Shown piece after piece: positions 1 to 10,553 of a DNA stretch of 64,000 nucleotides (its first letter is position 1; the number at the start of each line of letters is the position of its first letter). The notes under the pieces were generated by a model that saw only the letters and a program-made list of their open reading frames with translations, had not been told where the DNA came from and did no database searches. The stretch comes from Porogramme epimiltina. Its lineage: Eukaryota; Basidiomycota; Agaricomycetes; Polyporales; Polyporaceae. Location: the NCBI GenBank assembly GCA_900155495.1, contig FTLJ01000858.1, positions 1 through 64,000 on the forward strand, read 5' to 3'. Made by a program: the position numbers and the translations under genes.

Positions 1-809
1 GGGCGGGGGGGCGGGGCGGTCGTCGGGCGGGGGCGGGAGCGGGGGCGGGTTGACGACGTTGACGGAGACGGCGGGCGTACCGACCGAGACGATGCCGGCG
101 GTGCTCCCACGGCGCTGCTGGATAAGCTCCTTTTGCTGCTGCTTGATTGTGAGCATCGAGCGTACCTGCTCGATCGCGGCGGCATCGTCGCGGGGGATGC
201 CCAGGCCCATGACCACGGGCGAGATCGATTTGGCGGCGTCGGCGGGAGGGGTCCTGACGTCTGTGTTGATAGGATGGGAGATGCCGCTTATCGTGACGCG
301 ACGCTTCTTGCTGGGCGAGGGCTTAACGGCAGAGGGGGAGGGCGCGGCGGCAGCGGTTGCTACTTCATCTAGCTGCGCCGGAGGCTCGTGGGTGGAGGGG
401 GGCGCGTTGCGGGAGGTGGGGGAGGGGAGGCTGTCGTACTCTGCCTCCTCCTTGATGCGGACGCTGCGTGGGGAGCGTCGGCCGCTGGAATAGGGCGTCG
501 GCGCTGGGGCAGGGGAAAGAGAGCGGCGAAAGGAGGGTGAACTCACTCTGGAGGGGAAGGGTTATCGTCGGGGTGGCCGGGACCTTCTGGATGGGATCTC
601 TTCCTGGAGGGCTGAGGGGGGCGCTCTGACATGAGCGAGCGAGGGTCGTCGTGGAGAGAGGAGGAGTCTGAGCGTGGGTGAAGATCGAAGGGGGAAGCGC
701 GGGACTGGATGGGAGGAAGAGCATTGTTGGCGTCCGAGATTCTGCTGAGGGAGGGAGCGCCAAAGGCCTGGGCGAAGGAGGGGAGAGACTGGGGCGGCTG
801 GGTGGCCAT
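1..809 (-). CDS. Ser/Pro-rich protein of unknown function, N-terminal part (runs off window)
   Basis: Read from ATG at 809 leftwards. Exon 1 is 547-809 and exon 2 is 484 to the window edge, joined over a 62-nt GTGAGT...CAG intron (485-546) that keeps the frame (PSPP-D-GRRSPRSV). The visible part (about 250 residues) is rich in Ser, Pro and charged residues. It begins MATQPPQSLPSFAQAFG, has a basic patch (SPSKKRRVTIS) that could be a nuclear signal, and later a short helical, Gln-rich stretch (IEQVRSMLTIKQQQKELIQQ) before a proline run at the edge. The low-complexity N-terminus and basic patch suggest a nuclear regulator, but no DNA-binding domain lies inside the window, so the family is not established. 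The 3' end is missing only because the window stops. Confidence 0.7.
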
Positions 810-1833
810 CGAGAGAGGAGTCGCTGGACGGTGCTAGCGGGGGCGGCGAGGGGCGTGATGGGGGCACATGCGCGGAGGCAGCGGTGGGGAGGGAAGAAGA
901 GGAGAGAGGGAGAGGGAGGGAGAGAGAGAGAGCAAGAGTCTGCGGAGGGAGTCGGTGGGAGATCAGAGCAAGTGGCTGTTGATCAGGCAAGAACAACAAC
1001 AGACGACAGACCAGTGACTGGGCAGGAGCGAGCTCAGTCCGCGTCCGCGTCCGCGTCCCGGCTTCAGACGGTCGAATCAGAGTCCGCGCGGGTAATGCCT
1101 GGCCTCGCTCAGGTTCGCTGCACAGTGCACGTCCGGATCTGCCCCTGCCCCGCTGCCCCGCTCGCTCTCTTTGAGGCTCGCGCACGCCCGACGCGTCTGC
1201 CCAGTGCGAGCCGCTCCGCCCGTGGCTGCGCAGGGCGTGCTCGCAGCTGTGCTGGGGGCGCTGTGTGTTTCGGCTCGCTACTGCACCAGGGAGGCTCAGC
1301 GCAGGCGGGAGGGGTCGCAAACTACAGCTCGCTGGACTCTCGCTGCCGCGCCTCCGCTGGTGCTCGCCCCGGACACCGCTCTCGCGCCAGGCGATGCCGA
1401 TGCCGCGAACATCAACACTCTCCGCACGCCACGCCACGCTGATGATGCTCGCCGCCTGCTTCCCCGCTGCATGGCCTCCTCGACTGCATCGTCATCACCA
1501 ACCTTGTTCGCGCCCACGAGCCACGAGCCACGAACCACGGGCCACGGCCGAGCCGCGCCGTCTCACTCGCAGACAGCCCTCAGACGCAAGCGCAGGCGCA
1601 GCCCAAGCCCAAACCCGAGCGCGAGGCCAGACCCCCTCAGGGCCTTACGTGTCTGCCCACGGCCCAAGACGGCGCACCGCGCTCGACCCCCGTCCACGTC
1701 CCAAACCGGTCACAACAACGCATCCGGATCCGGTGCTTCCTGCCCGACACTCCAGCTCCGCGCAATATTCCAGACACGCCCCCACCCGCGGCCCCACTCC
1801 TCCTCCCTCCCCGGCGCTCCCCTCCCCCCCCCC

Positions 1834-1835
1834 NN
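1834..1835. other. two-base N gap flanked by a short direct repeat
   Basis: Positions 1834-1835 are N. The same string (GCGCTCCCCTCC) occurs just before and just after the gap, separated by a run of C. This pattern suggests an uncertain join or a collapsed tandem repeat in the assembly. Confidence 0.9.
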
Positions 1836-3429
1836 GCGCTCCCCTCCTCCCCCGCAAGCCCGCGCCACCCTGCCCCTACCCGCGCGCAGCTCGCCCCCTC
1901 CCCCTCGACGCCCCCGGCGATCGTGCGCGTGGCCGTCGCGGCAGCCGCTGCGCGTCGCCACCCGCACCCGCGATCGCTATCGAGACGGGGCCCCTCGAAG
2001 GGCGCGGAGGTCGACGGAGCCGCCCCGCGCCGAACGCGCCCTCCTCTCGAAGCCCCTTCGCCCCCCCCGCTCGCGCCTTCGATCAGATCGAGCCCGCTTC
2101 GATGCATCCCTTCCCCTCCATAATTACCGCCCTCCCGAGTCCCCGCCCACGATAAACGACCCTCGCCCACCGCGCCGACGCGCGCCTGCCGCCCACGCCC
2201 GGCCATATGCTGCGCAACGTCACCCGCGCCGCCCGCCAGGGTACCCCATGCCCCGTCCATCCACCTCGGTTTAACCTACGCCCCAGTCCGAGACCCCACC
2301 CGCCGCTCGCGCTAGCGCCCCCCGCGGTCCGTCCGCCATCGCGAGATACGATAGTATACAGTACCACCCGCCCGGCCACTCGCGAGAGCCCTGCAGAGAG
2401 CCCGCGTCCCATGGCCCGCTACGTTCTAGCCTTCCCCTCCGCGCCAGAAGCGGGCCCCCAAGCAAAGACGTAACGCAGCCGCCCGCGTTCCCAGCGCACC
2501 TCGCACTCGCGCGCGTGCTCCTGAACGTCCTCGCCTCCTGTCCCGCACGTCCCTGCGCGCACGCGTGCCGCCGCACTCTAATCGGGCCTCTTGTCCGTCC
2601 AGACGCCCGTCCCACGTCGACGCCCGGATCCTCGCGCCTCGCTGACCGACCCACCGACGCGCGCTCGGCCACACGCCGCGTGCTCGAGCGAGCCCGCCGC
2701 CAGACTGACGATCCCCCGCGCCCGCGCGCAATATATCGCGTGTGTCGTGTGGTGGAGAGAGGAGAAACCGCGGGGCGCCAGCGCGATGCGCGACGGCGCG
2801 ACGCTGCGCGGATGCGGCGCGAACTCTCTGCTCCTACGCGCGCAGATTTCCTGCTGTTCGCCGCCGCCGCCACTGCTCCCGCCGCCGCTGCCGCTGCTCA
2901 GCGGCCTTCCCAACCTTCCTCCTTCCCTCCCCCCGTCCCCCCCACACACACCCAACCCCTTTCAGCCCTGCGACCGAACGTCCGTCGAGCACGACTTCGT
3001 CGCCAAGGGTCGCGCCGCCTTCCGCTTCCCCGCACGCGCACGGAAGAAGCACGCCCGTACGCGAGCCCCCCCCCGCGCCCCAGCCCCAGCTCCAGCCCCT
3101 CTCCACGTCGACCCCGCGCTAGGCCCGCCCGACGGACCACGGACCACGGCGGACGCCTGCCCGAGTGGCGCGCCGCGCGACGTCCGACGTGCAGCAGCGC
3201 GTGCACGCTCCGTCCCCGGCGGCGGCGCCCAGACCGCCCTCCCCTACGCGTCCCCGCCCTCCAGACCTGCCCGCGAGCCATGAGCCACGCGTGTACCACG
3301 CGCGCATCTCATGCCTGGGGCGCCAGGTACCCGCCACGGCGGCGGCGCGTGCTCGCACACCCGCCCCGGGGACCTGGGGCGCGCTCGCCCGCGCATTCAT
3401 TCAGTTCCCTTCCCCCAACGTCAGTCGCG

Positions 3430-3455
3430 ATTCCCCATTCCCCATTCCCCATTCA
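3430..3455 (+). repeat. ATTCCCC short tandem repeat
   Basis: Three to four head-to-tail copies of a 7-nt ATTCCCC unit inside the GC-rich empty tract. No gene is associated with it; it is a simple microsatellite-like repeat. Confidence 0.6.
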
Positions 3456-5543
3456 CGGCCCATCCGCCACGCACGCCCGCGAGCGCCCGGGCGTCCGAGC
3501 GTCCAGGCCTCAGAACAAAGCTTCAACGTTCAGCGCTCACGCGCGTAAGTAGAAGGCGCCAGGGACGTGGCCGCGCGCGCGCCACGCGTACGAGCCCGCG
3601 CCCTGTGCGCACCTGCGCGCCTGGCTCCGGCCGCGCGCAACCTGCTGCCTTCTGCCTTCTCCTCGCCTGCCTATTCGCGCCGCCTCGGCCCTCGCGGCGG
3701 CGCGCGAGCCTGAGCCCGAGCCCGGGTGGGCACAAGGGCGCGGGCGCACGTGGGAGCGACGCGTCCCGGACTCGCCGGGACGGGGAGGCGACGCCTTCCG
3801 GGCGCTGTGGTGAAAGTATGCTAGGTGTTAGACCGCGGGGGCGCATGCGACCGGGCGGGTGCACGTGCTGACTGTGCGTGTGCGTTGGGGCTATCCGGCT
3901 CTCAGTACTCAGTACTCGGGACTCGGTACGTGGTGCTCAGCGCTCAGTAACGGGCGCCGGGGTGTAGCGTCGCGCGAGTCTCGAGACGACCGCGGTATAG
4001 CGTCCGCGCGCGCGCCCAGCGTCGTGGCTGCAAGTTGCAGTTCGTGCTCGTGCATCCGAAGCTGCGGCGCGCCGTAGCCTGCTCCAGTCCCCGCGTCGCC
4101 GCTCGGTCGGTCGGTCGCCCTCGCGCGGCGTCGGCGAAGCCTGTGATTGCGCGCCAGGGACCGTCCGCGCGCCGCCACGCCAATTTAGCGTCCGCCGGGG
4201 GCTTTAGACGTTCAAGACTTAATGGGGCGCACGCGCAGTTGCATTGTAATTTACTGTATGTATGCATGACGCTTATGATGCTTATGTCGCGCGGGCGTGC
4301 CTCGTCGAACCCCCTCGAACCCCCCCCCCCCTCCTCTCCCCCGGCGCGCACGCACGTCCGGAGGCGCGAGCCCGAGCCTGAGCGGGAGGAGGCTCAGCGA
4401 TGCCATAAGCACGCACCACCGCACCGCCCTGGCTTGATCGCCGGACGCGGGGGCTGCGTGCGCCCCTTGGGCCTCATCTCCTCTCCTAGGCCTCCTCCTC
4501 GGACATTAAAATCATGACAATCCCGTCGCGCCTTGCGGGTTTCACGTCAGCCGCAGGCGCTGTGCCGCCGGAACGGACGTGCGCCGCCGTCCGTCCGCGT
4601 CCGTCGACGCGGTGCACCGGTGGCAGATCCGCGCGCGTCCGTGCATGCGTCCGTACGCGCGCGTGCAGTCTAAAAAGATCGTTACTCATTATTGACCATC
4701 GAGGCACCGCCGCCGCGCGCGGTGCCGCGAGCGACAACCTACAGACGTCCCGGTGGACAGCGTCGGGGTTTGGCACGGAGATACGGTGCGAGCTTGAGCT
4801 TACCATTGACGGGCGCACGCTACGCGGTGACCGGCCGCGCACGAGAATATTTGCTTACTCCGCGACAAGGACAGGAACGAACCATGTACATACATACACG
4901 TGCACTTTGCCGCCCGACGGAACCCAGAACCTTCGCGCCGACGTACAGACATACAACGCTGCCCGCATCGGGCCCCATCTAACCTATGTCGTCACCGAAC
5001 GGCACCCGCTCGCGCCCAAGAAAAAACTCGCACCTGCGCGCGGGAATGAGGGAGGAAAAACAGAAGAAACGCACGCGAGCGCGCGAGCGAGCGAGACGTC
5101 AACACAGCAAGGGTCCCGGACAGGGGGAGGGCGGGCGAGGGCGAGAGCGAGAGAGCGCACCCGCGAACCGACAACACATTTAGGAACGTCGACGGCAGCC
5201 GCGGCGGCGGGCGTGCCTGCGCTGCGGGATCACGAAGACGCAAGGACGCGGCCGCGCGAAACTCGCTCGCTCGCCTGCCCGCCCGCAGAACAAGGGCCCC
5301 GCACGCGCGGGCGCGGGCACCCCGAGAACAAACGGACGCACCACCGCGCCACAACGCCCGTTCCTTCTTCCCCCGCCCGTCTGCCCGCCAGCCGACAGCC
5401 GCCAGCCAACAGCCTAACCCTCGCGGATCCTGAATTAAGCCTGCCGCCGGCCAGGCCCCCAGGCCCCAGGGCAGGACGTCGTCTCTCTCGTCTCCCGCCC
5501 CTCGTCGCCTCGCGCTCGCGCGCACCCGCCCGCACAGACGGGC

Positions 5544-7322
5544 TCACGAGGCACCCGCCTTGCGCTTCTTGCGCACCGCGAGCACCGTCACCTTCGGCTC
5601 CGGCGCCGCCGCCTGCCCCGCGCCATCCGCACCCACACCCACACCCGTACCCGCACCCGCCCCTGCCCCTGTGCCTTTTCCCGCCCCTTCGCCTGCGCCT
5701 GAGCCGGACGCGTGGGGGCCCCCGACGGCCTTCGCGGGGTTGCGCACCGTGATGGACCCGTAGATGTGCGCTGCGTAGGTCTCGGGCGTCGCGACGGGGT
5801 CCGGGAACGGGTTCGGCGAGAGCTCGGGGAGCCCCCCGCCGCCGCCGCCTGCGCCGCTCCGCGCCCGCGCGCGTAGGTGCGAGCGCCCCGGCGGCGGCGT
5901 GTGCGGGACGTCAAGCGTTGTGGGCCGCGCTAGTTCTGGGGTACGCGGGCGGTCCGGCTCGTTCTTCTCCTCCTCCGTCGCCGCAGCCACCGCCGCTGTC
6001 GTCGTTGTGGAGGACGGGGGCGCCGCGCCGGACGCCGAGGCGGGGGCGGGGAGAACAGGGGCGTCTTCGCAGAGGCCGCGGATGGCGCCCTCCAGGGTCT
6101 CGGTGGCGCGGAGCGCGCGCTCGCGGGTGGAGAACTCGTGCTGCTTCATGAGCGACGAGACGACGCGCTGGACCATCTTCGCCGCGACCTGGCCCGGCTG
6201 GGGCGCGAGCGGGGACGGCTGCGACGCGCGGGCGGGCTCGACGGCCGGGGGCGTCGAGACGCCGAGCGTGAAGAAGCCCGTGACGGCGCCGGCGACGCAC
6301 TCCTGGCGGAAGGACATGCGCTCCCAGAACTCGTCGGGCGAGACCTGGGAGAGCTCGCCTTCGATCCGCGGGGGCGCGTCCTTCTCCTTCTCCTTTTCTT
6401 TGTCCTTGCCCTCCCCCCCGGCGTCGTGCTCGGGCTCGCCTGTGGACTTCCGCTCCTTCCGCGGGCCGGAGGAGCTCGGGGGGCGGGGACGCTTGCGCTT
6501 GGGAGAGCGGATGGCCTCCGAGGTGGTCGTATGCGCGATTTCGTCGAGGAAGCGCGACTTGGGGTCGTCGTCGAACCACGGAATGAAGTTCCCCAGATTC
6601 TGCGGCGCGTCTGGGTCCGTGCTCCGAGTACAGGGGAGCGGGATGTCTTCCTGGGAGTACGGGTGCCCGTACGCCCACTGCACGGCCGAAGACGCGGCAT
6701 TTCCGGCGGGGGAGCGGGTGAGGGAGTGTACCGCCTCTAGCTCCGAATACCCCGGGAGGACGTAGAAGAGCCTGACCTTGCCCGTGCCCTTCAAGCTTTC
6801 CTGGACGCCCGCGGCGACCTCGCCGTAGATCCGCTTCCACCACGCGCACAGGCGCACGTCTGACAGCGGCCGCTTGCCCTCATACTCGCTTGAGTTCGGG
6901 AAGAGGTACTGGTTCTGGGCGCGGGCGAAGAGCTGTATCCAGAGGTGGCGGACCGCGATGGGCCGCGTCACGGGGTCCGCGTAGTATGTAAGGAAGGCGC
7001 GGACGAGCGCGGGCGTCGGAGAAGGGGAGGCCGCGTGCCCGGACGAGTCGACTTTCGAGATGTAGAGTACACCACAGGACGAAGAGGGGATGTGGTAGAC
7101 GGAGGCCTCGAGCGCTGTGACGAGAACGCGGGGTGCGTCGGGTTCCGGGCCCTGCTCCGAGAGGAGCACAAATACATCCTGGAGGTATGTCCGCGGGCGT
7201 GGGTGTGCGTAGGGGAAGAGGCCGGTGTGCTTTCGCGGAGAGGAGGTGAGGACATGAACGTGGAAGGTGCGCGTCCCAGGAAGGTCGGCTAGCGCGGCCA
7301 GAAGTTTGTCGCGGAGGCTCAT
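5544..7322 (-). CDS. RTT109: Rtt109-type histone acetyltransferase (H3K56)
   Basis: Intronless, 592 aa if started at the ATG at 7322 (MSLRDKLLAAL). An in-frame ATG 90 nt upstream exists, but the residues between look like untranslated leader. Rtt109/KAT11 family enzymes acetylate newly made histone H3, mainly Lys56, with a histone chaperone during replication-coupled nucleosome assembly. Family blocks are visible: a core segment with YLFPNSSEYEGKRPLSD near residues 139-155, the conserved DDDPKSRFLDE block near 251-261 and QECVAGAVTGFF near 340-351. A long Lys/Glu/Ser-rich low-complexity loop (about 280-325) separates the last two, as is common in fungi. The C-terminal third is Ala/Pro/Gly-rich with GTGAGAGAGTG-like repeats and ends in a basic cluster (VRKKRKAG) that could act in nuclear import. 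The assignment is by family resemblance. Confidence 0.88.
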   Translation of the reverse strand: MSLRDKLLAALADLPGTRTFHVHVLTSSPRKHTGLFPYAHPRPRTYLQDVFVLLSEQGPEPDAPRVLVTALEASVYHIPSSSCGVLYISKVDSSGHAASPSPTPALVRAFLTYYADPVTRPIAVRHLWIQLFARAQNQYLFPNSSEYEGKRPLSDVRLCAWWKRIYGEVAAGVQESLKGTGKVRLFYVLPGYSELEAVHSLTRSPAGNAASSAVQWAYGHPYSQEDIPLPCTRSTDPDAPQNLGNFIPWFDDDPKSRFLDEIAHTTTSEAIRSPKRKRPRPPSSSGPRKERKSTGEPEHDAGGEGKDKEKEKEKDAPPRIEGELSQVSPDEFWERMSFRQECVAGAVTGFFTLGVSTPPAVEPARASQPSPLAPQPGQVAAKMVQRVVSSLMKQHEFSTRERALRATETLEGAIRGLCEDAPVLPAPASASGAAPPSSTTTTAAVAAATEEEKNEPDRPRTPELARPTTLDVPHTPPPGRSHLRARARSGAGGGGGGLPELSPNPFPDPVATPETYAAHIYGSITVRNPAKAVGGPHASGSGAGEGAGKGTGAGAGAGTGVGVGADGAGQAAAPEPKVTVLAVRKKRKAGAS

Positions 7323-8229
7323 TTTGGAGTAATGTGTGGAGAGACTATGAGCAGTCGCAATGCAGCATAGTGTGTGCGGGTGAAGGAGAGGGGGCACGTT
7401 GTGGCGAGGCAAGAAGCTGGCGGAGGCATGGCAGAAGATGACAACAAGCCGTGTTCCCAGCGTGAGCGCTCAGATGACGCCCGACCTTATTTCGGTAATT
7501 CCCGCCTGCCCGTGGGCTTGACCAGACTCTGATCACGCTCCATGTTGCTAATATGTGCTTCAGAATCTTCAGTTATGGCCGTTCATGCAATGTGGTGAGG
7601 ATAAGTCTGCGTGCAAGGTACGACAGCCATGCTAATAGTATTTTAGCGCTGTAGTAGATATTAGGGTTCCAGACACATCGAAGGACACAGAACACACGAT
7701 GCAAAACAAGCTTGGTGAAAAGGGGTCGTTGCTGCCTTCAGGCTACGCGCAGGAGCGATCATTCAGTCAAACATGTCGACTCAGACGGCATGTTTTTCAT
7801 GAATTCGATTCCCCGAAGCAACTTGCCCGTATCCATAGCAACTAGGACGAACGCCCAAATAGCGCTGCGTCCGGCCGCCTACTATGCGTCTAGCTACATA
7901 CTCGCAAGTATCTAGGTCGTTCGAACCCCGTAACCGCATCGAATGAGGTCGGACCAGCCTCCTTAGAAAATACCCCAAGCCCTGCCAGGTCCTGACTTTG
8001 AACTCATTGAATACATGTACTACGATGGTCCAATGCCACGACTAGGAGGGGTATCTACAAACTACTAACATACAAAGCGGAGGAAAAGGATCTCAGACTG
8101 GTGTAGCCCCGTCGGACGATGTAGAAGTGGCGTCATCCTTGATCTCCGAGTCTCTGATATCCAGGATGGACGCCCTCTCTCTGATAACATCCATCCTATC
8201 GGCCTGCATGTTCTATCCGCGCGCAGACA
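7323..8229. other. intergenic region between RTT109 5' end and DUF6534 3' end
   Basis: About 900 nt of lower GC content than the coding DNA around it. It should contain the RTT109 promoter and the 3' UTR of the next minus-strand gene. No gene, RNA or repeat could be recognised. Confidence 0.6.
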
Positions 8230-10553
8230 TTAGAATACTCCAAGTACGCCGTTGTCACTTAATAATGGACTCGCCTTCGGGGCGTGCTGGAACTGGGGGC
8301 TGTAGTCGGTGATGGTCTCGATCTGTACAGAAACCCCATCGAAGCGCGGCCCGACGGACTTCGCAACGCCGGTCAGCCCGCTGGACGAATGGCAGAAATC
8401 CGAGCGCGAGACACGCACCCTCCTTGGGGGCTTGTGCCCCATGTCGGTGTACGACTGCTGCATCGAGTGCGGGCTCGCGGCGAAGTTGCTCAGCTGGACG
8501 GCGCCTTTGGCAACCTTGTCGCGAAGGCCCTCGCGGCTGTTCAGGCTGCGAAAGGGCGCGTCGTCAGAGCAACGCAGAAGCATGCGGGGGGCCGGGGACG
8601 TACAGCGCGAGGAACGAGTTGACGTAACCTGGCATTCGGGGAGATCGACGATTAGTGACTGAATGAGCCCCAAAAGCCAAAAGTGACGCGTTCCGCGCCG
8701 GTGCCTACATTTGCCCATGATCCAGAAGAAGCTCAGCCAGACGAAGTTTGTCGGCATCGCGGCGAACTGCACGGACGTGAGTGCCATCCTGGAGCCAGAG
8801 TGAAAATGTGCCGTACGGTCACCACACATATAGTAGCAATTACACTGTCGGAGCACCGGTAAGTCTCAACCCCGAGCGGTATCCTCATGCTGGCTAGCCT
8901 ACCTGGTCGTCAGACCGCTGTTAATGCTGTACACCATGAGCATCGTGACAACAGAGTCCGTTCTAGGGTTCCTGCGTTAGCGCCGTTTCCACCGTGCTCG
9001 CGGCCTTCCGACGCACCTCTTCAGCCCCGTCCGTTTCCTGTACAGGTAGTAGCACATTGCGACGGCGATGATAATGTCCGACGCTGCAGCTGACCCGAGG
9101 CCGAGGCACGTTACCCACTGGCGGAGTGCGCATGGCGGTGAGCATCACGACCGCGCAGATTCCCCTGAGAAAAAAGGAGCGCACCGTCAGGGTCTTGAAC
9201 TTCGAGAAGCGGCCGAGGATGAATCTGGGGGAACGCCAATCGCTCCGTAAGCTGCGCCGGACGGGAGACGTACGGAAGAACTCACGACTCCGCCGTGAAG
9301 ACTGGCAGGGTGGCGCACACACGGGAATGTCAGCGCGTAAGTCGCGGACGAAGCTCTGAGGGTGCTCTCACCGACGCCGAGGCCTGCGAATGCGGGAACG
9401 CTTGGGGTCAGACGGGGGATGGGCCTGGGAACTCGATTGACGCCGGCACTCACCGAAATGAACAGAGGCCAAGATGACCTGGGCGTTGAATGAATCTGTT
9501 AGTCTCTCTGACCAAGTGGCGTGGCGGGAGCAGACCGGCGCCGATTGACGCGACTCACAATGATCCCGGTGATGAACCAGTTCTTGCTCACTGTCAACAG
9601 GAAGAAGGAGAAGCATGGGACCGACGGTGAGAACGCCGGAGTGGTTTATCAGAGGATTACCCACTCATCCACACGCGCCGTGCGAAGAACCTAGAAAATC
9701 GTGAAACATTGAAATGATGAAACAAACAAGGCTGTCAACGTACCACTCGACAATGAGTCCGATGAGCCCCTGCCACACCGGTAAGTCGGCTGCATGCTCT
9801 TTCCTGCGAAAATGCGCTCACATTACAGTCCGTTTGTATCTATATTCTCATACTCAGTGGACGCCCTCTAGGATGTATGAAGGATGCCATCACTCACCGC
9901 CATACTCCTAATGAACGCGTAAAAACGGTCAGGGCACATCGCTCACGTACGTGCTACCAATACCCACCAGGTTGTCAGGTCCAGGTTGTCTGTGTTCCCG
10001 AAGTTCGTTACGAGATACCTAGACTTCTTTTAGGGGACTATATTGGGAAGGCAGGCACCAAACTCACCAGTATATTGTCCTTCCGCAGAGAACGAGATGA
10101 ATTGTGTCTAGCAGACTATGACTGCGGTCGGTCCACTGAGTTCGATGTTACAGGGATAGCTCACGTCAGGATGATAACCTAGGGTAATACATTGAGTCGG
10201 CGACAGGAGGTTTCGAGAACAGGAGACTCACGAGCGACTTGATGATCCATGCATCGTTGGAATAGTTCCTAGGATTGAAGGCACCCTGTTACAGCGGATG
10301 AATGACACGACATCAGAGCCAGCTCACCTGAAGTAGCTAAAGCTATTGGCGGCAAAGTCAGAGTTGAGCTCTCAGTGCTTCAGCTAGGCGGGTCTTCCAT
10401 ACGTACGTCTGGGCCAGGGTGATCCCGAAAAGACTAGTTTTCTGTTTAGACGAGGAGGACCCTTGGCGAGCGGCAGATAAGAAGAAGTGCTCACCAAGCA
10501 CTGACAATGAGACCGATGAGGGCGGCGCCGAGTGTGCTGTCAATGAACGCCAT
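8230..10553 (-). CDS. DUF6534-type multi-pass membrane protein
   Basis: Heavily split gene, about a dozen exons, beginning MAFIDSTLGAALIG at 10553. Exon pieces in order read LFGITLAQTY, NYSNDAWIIKSLVIILT, DTIHLVLCGRTIYW, YLVTNFGNTDNL, WQGLIGLIVEWFFARRVWM, SKNWFITGII, GLGSAAASDIIIAVAMCYYL, TDSVVTMLMVYSINSGL, NFVWLSFFWIMGK, YVNSFLALLNSREGLRDK. This is the layout of the DUF6534 family of basidiomycetes, proteins with about seven transmembrane helices and unknown function. The C-terminal tail (about 110 residues, from about 8560 to the TAA at 8230) is hydrophilic and presumably cytosolic. Some exons are very short and individual splice sites are uncertain. No ligand or transport activity can be inferred from the sequence. 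Confidence 0.75.

Larger units (their letters stand above)
810..5543. other. 4.7-kb CpG-rich, strand-asymmetric tract without a supportable gene
   Basis: No conserved protein, tRNA or transposon feature could be recognised on either strand. The many open frames here are Arg/Pro/Ala-rich by-products of the base composition (few A/T-rich stop codons) and overlap one another. The top strand is purine- and G-rich around 560-1000, then strongly C-rich from about 1480 to 3550. The stretch next to position 810 presumably contains the promoter and 5' UTR of the minus-strand gene. The part near 5500 lies downstream of RTT109. A short ATTCCCC tandem repeat lies at about 3430-3455 and a CTCAGTA-like tandem motif at about 3900-3925. 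Confidence 0.6.

Noticed and set aside
4514..5752. 412-codon plus-strand open frame, and many similar ones from 560 to 3870
   Set aside because: Arg/Pro/Ala/Thr composition driven by high GC, overlapping frames on both strands, no conserved motif, and its 3' end lies antisense inside RTT109.
7905..7935. GTTCGAACCCC, resembling a tRNA T-loop
   Set aside because: No matching T-stem, anticodon arm or acceptor stem around it.
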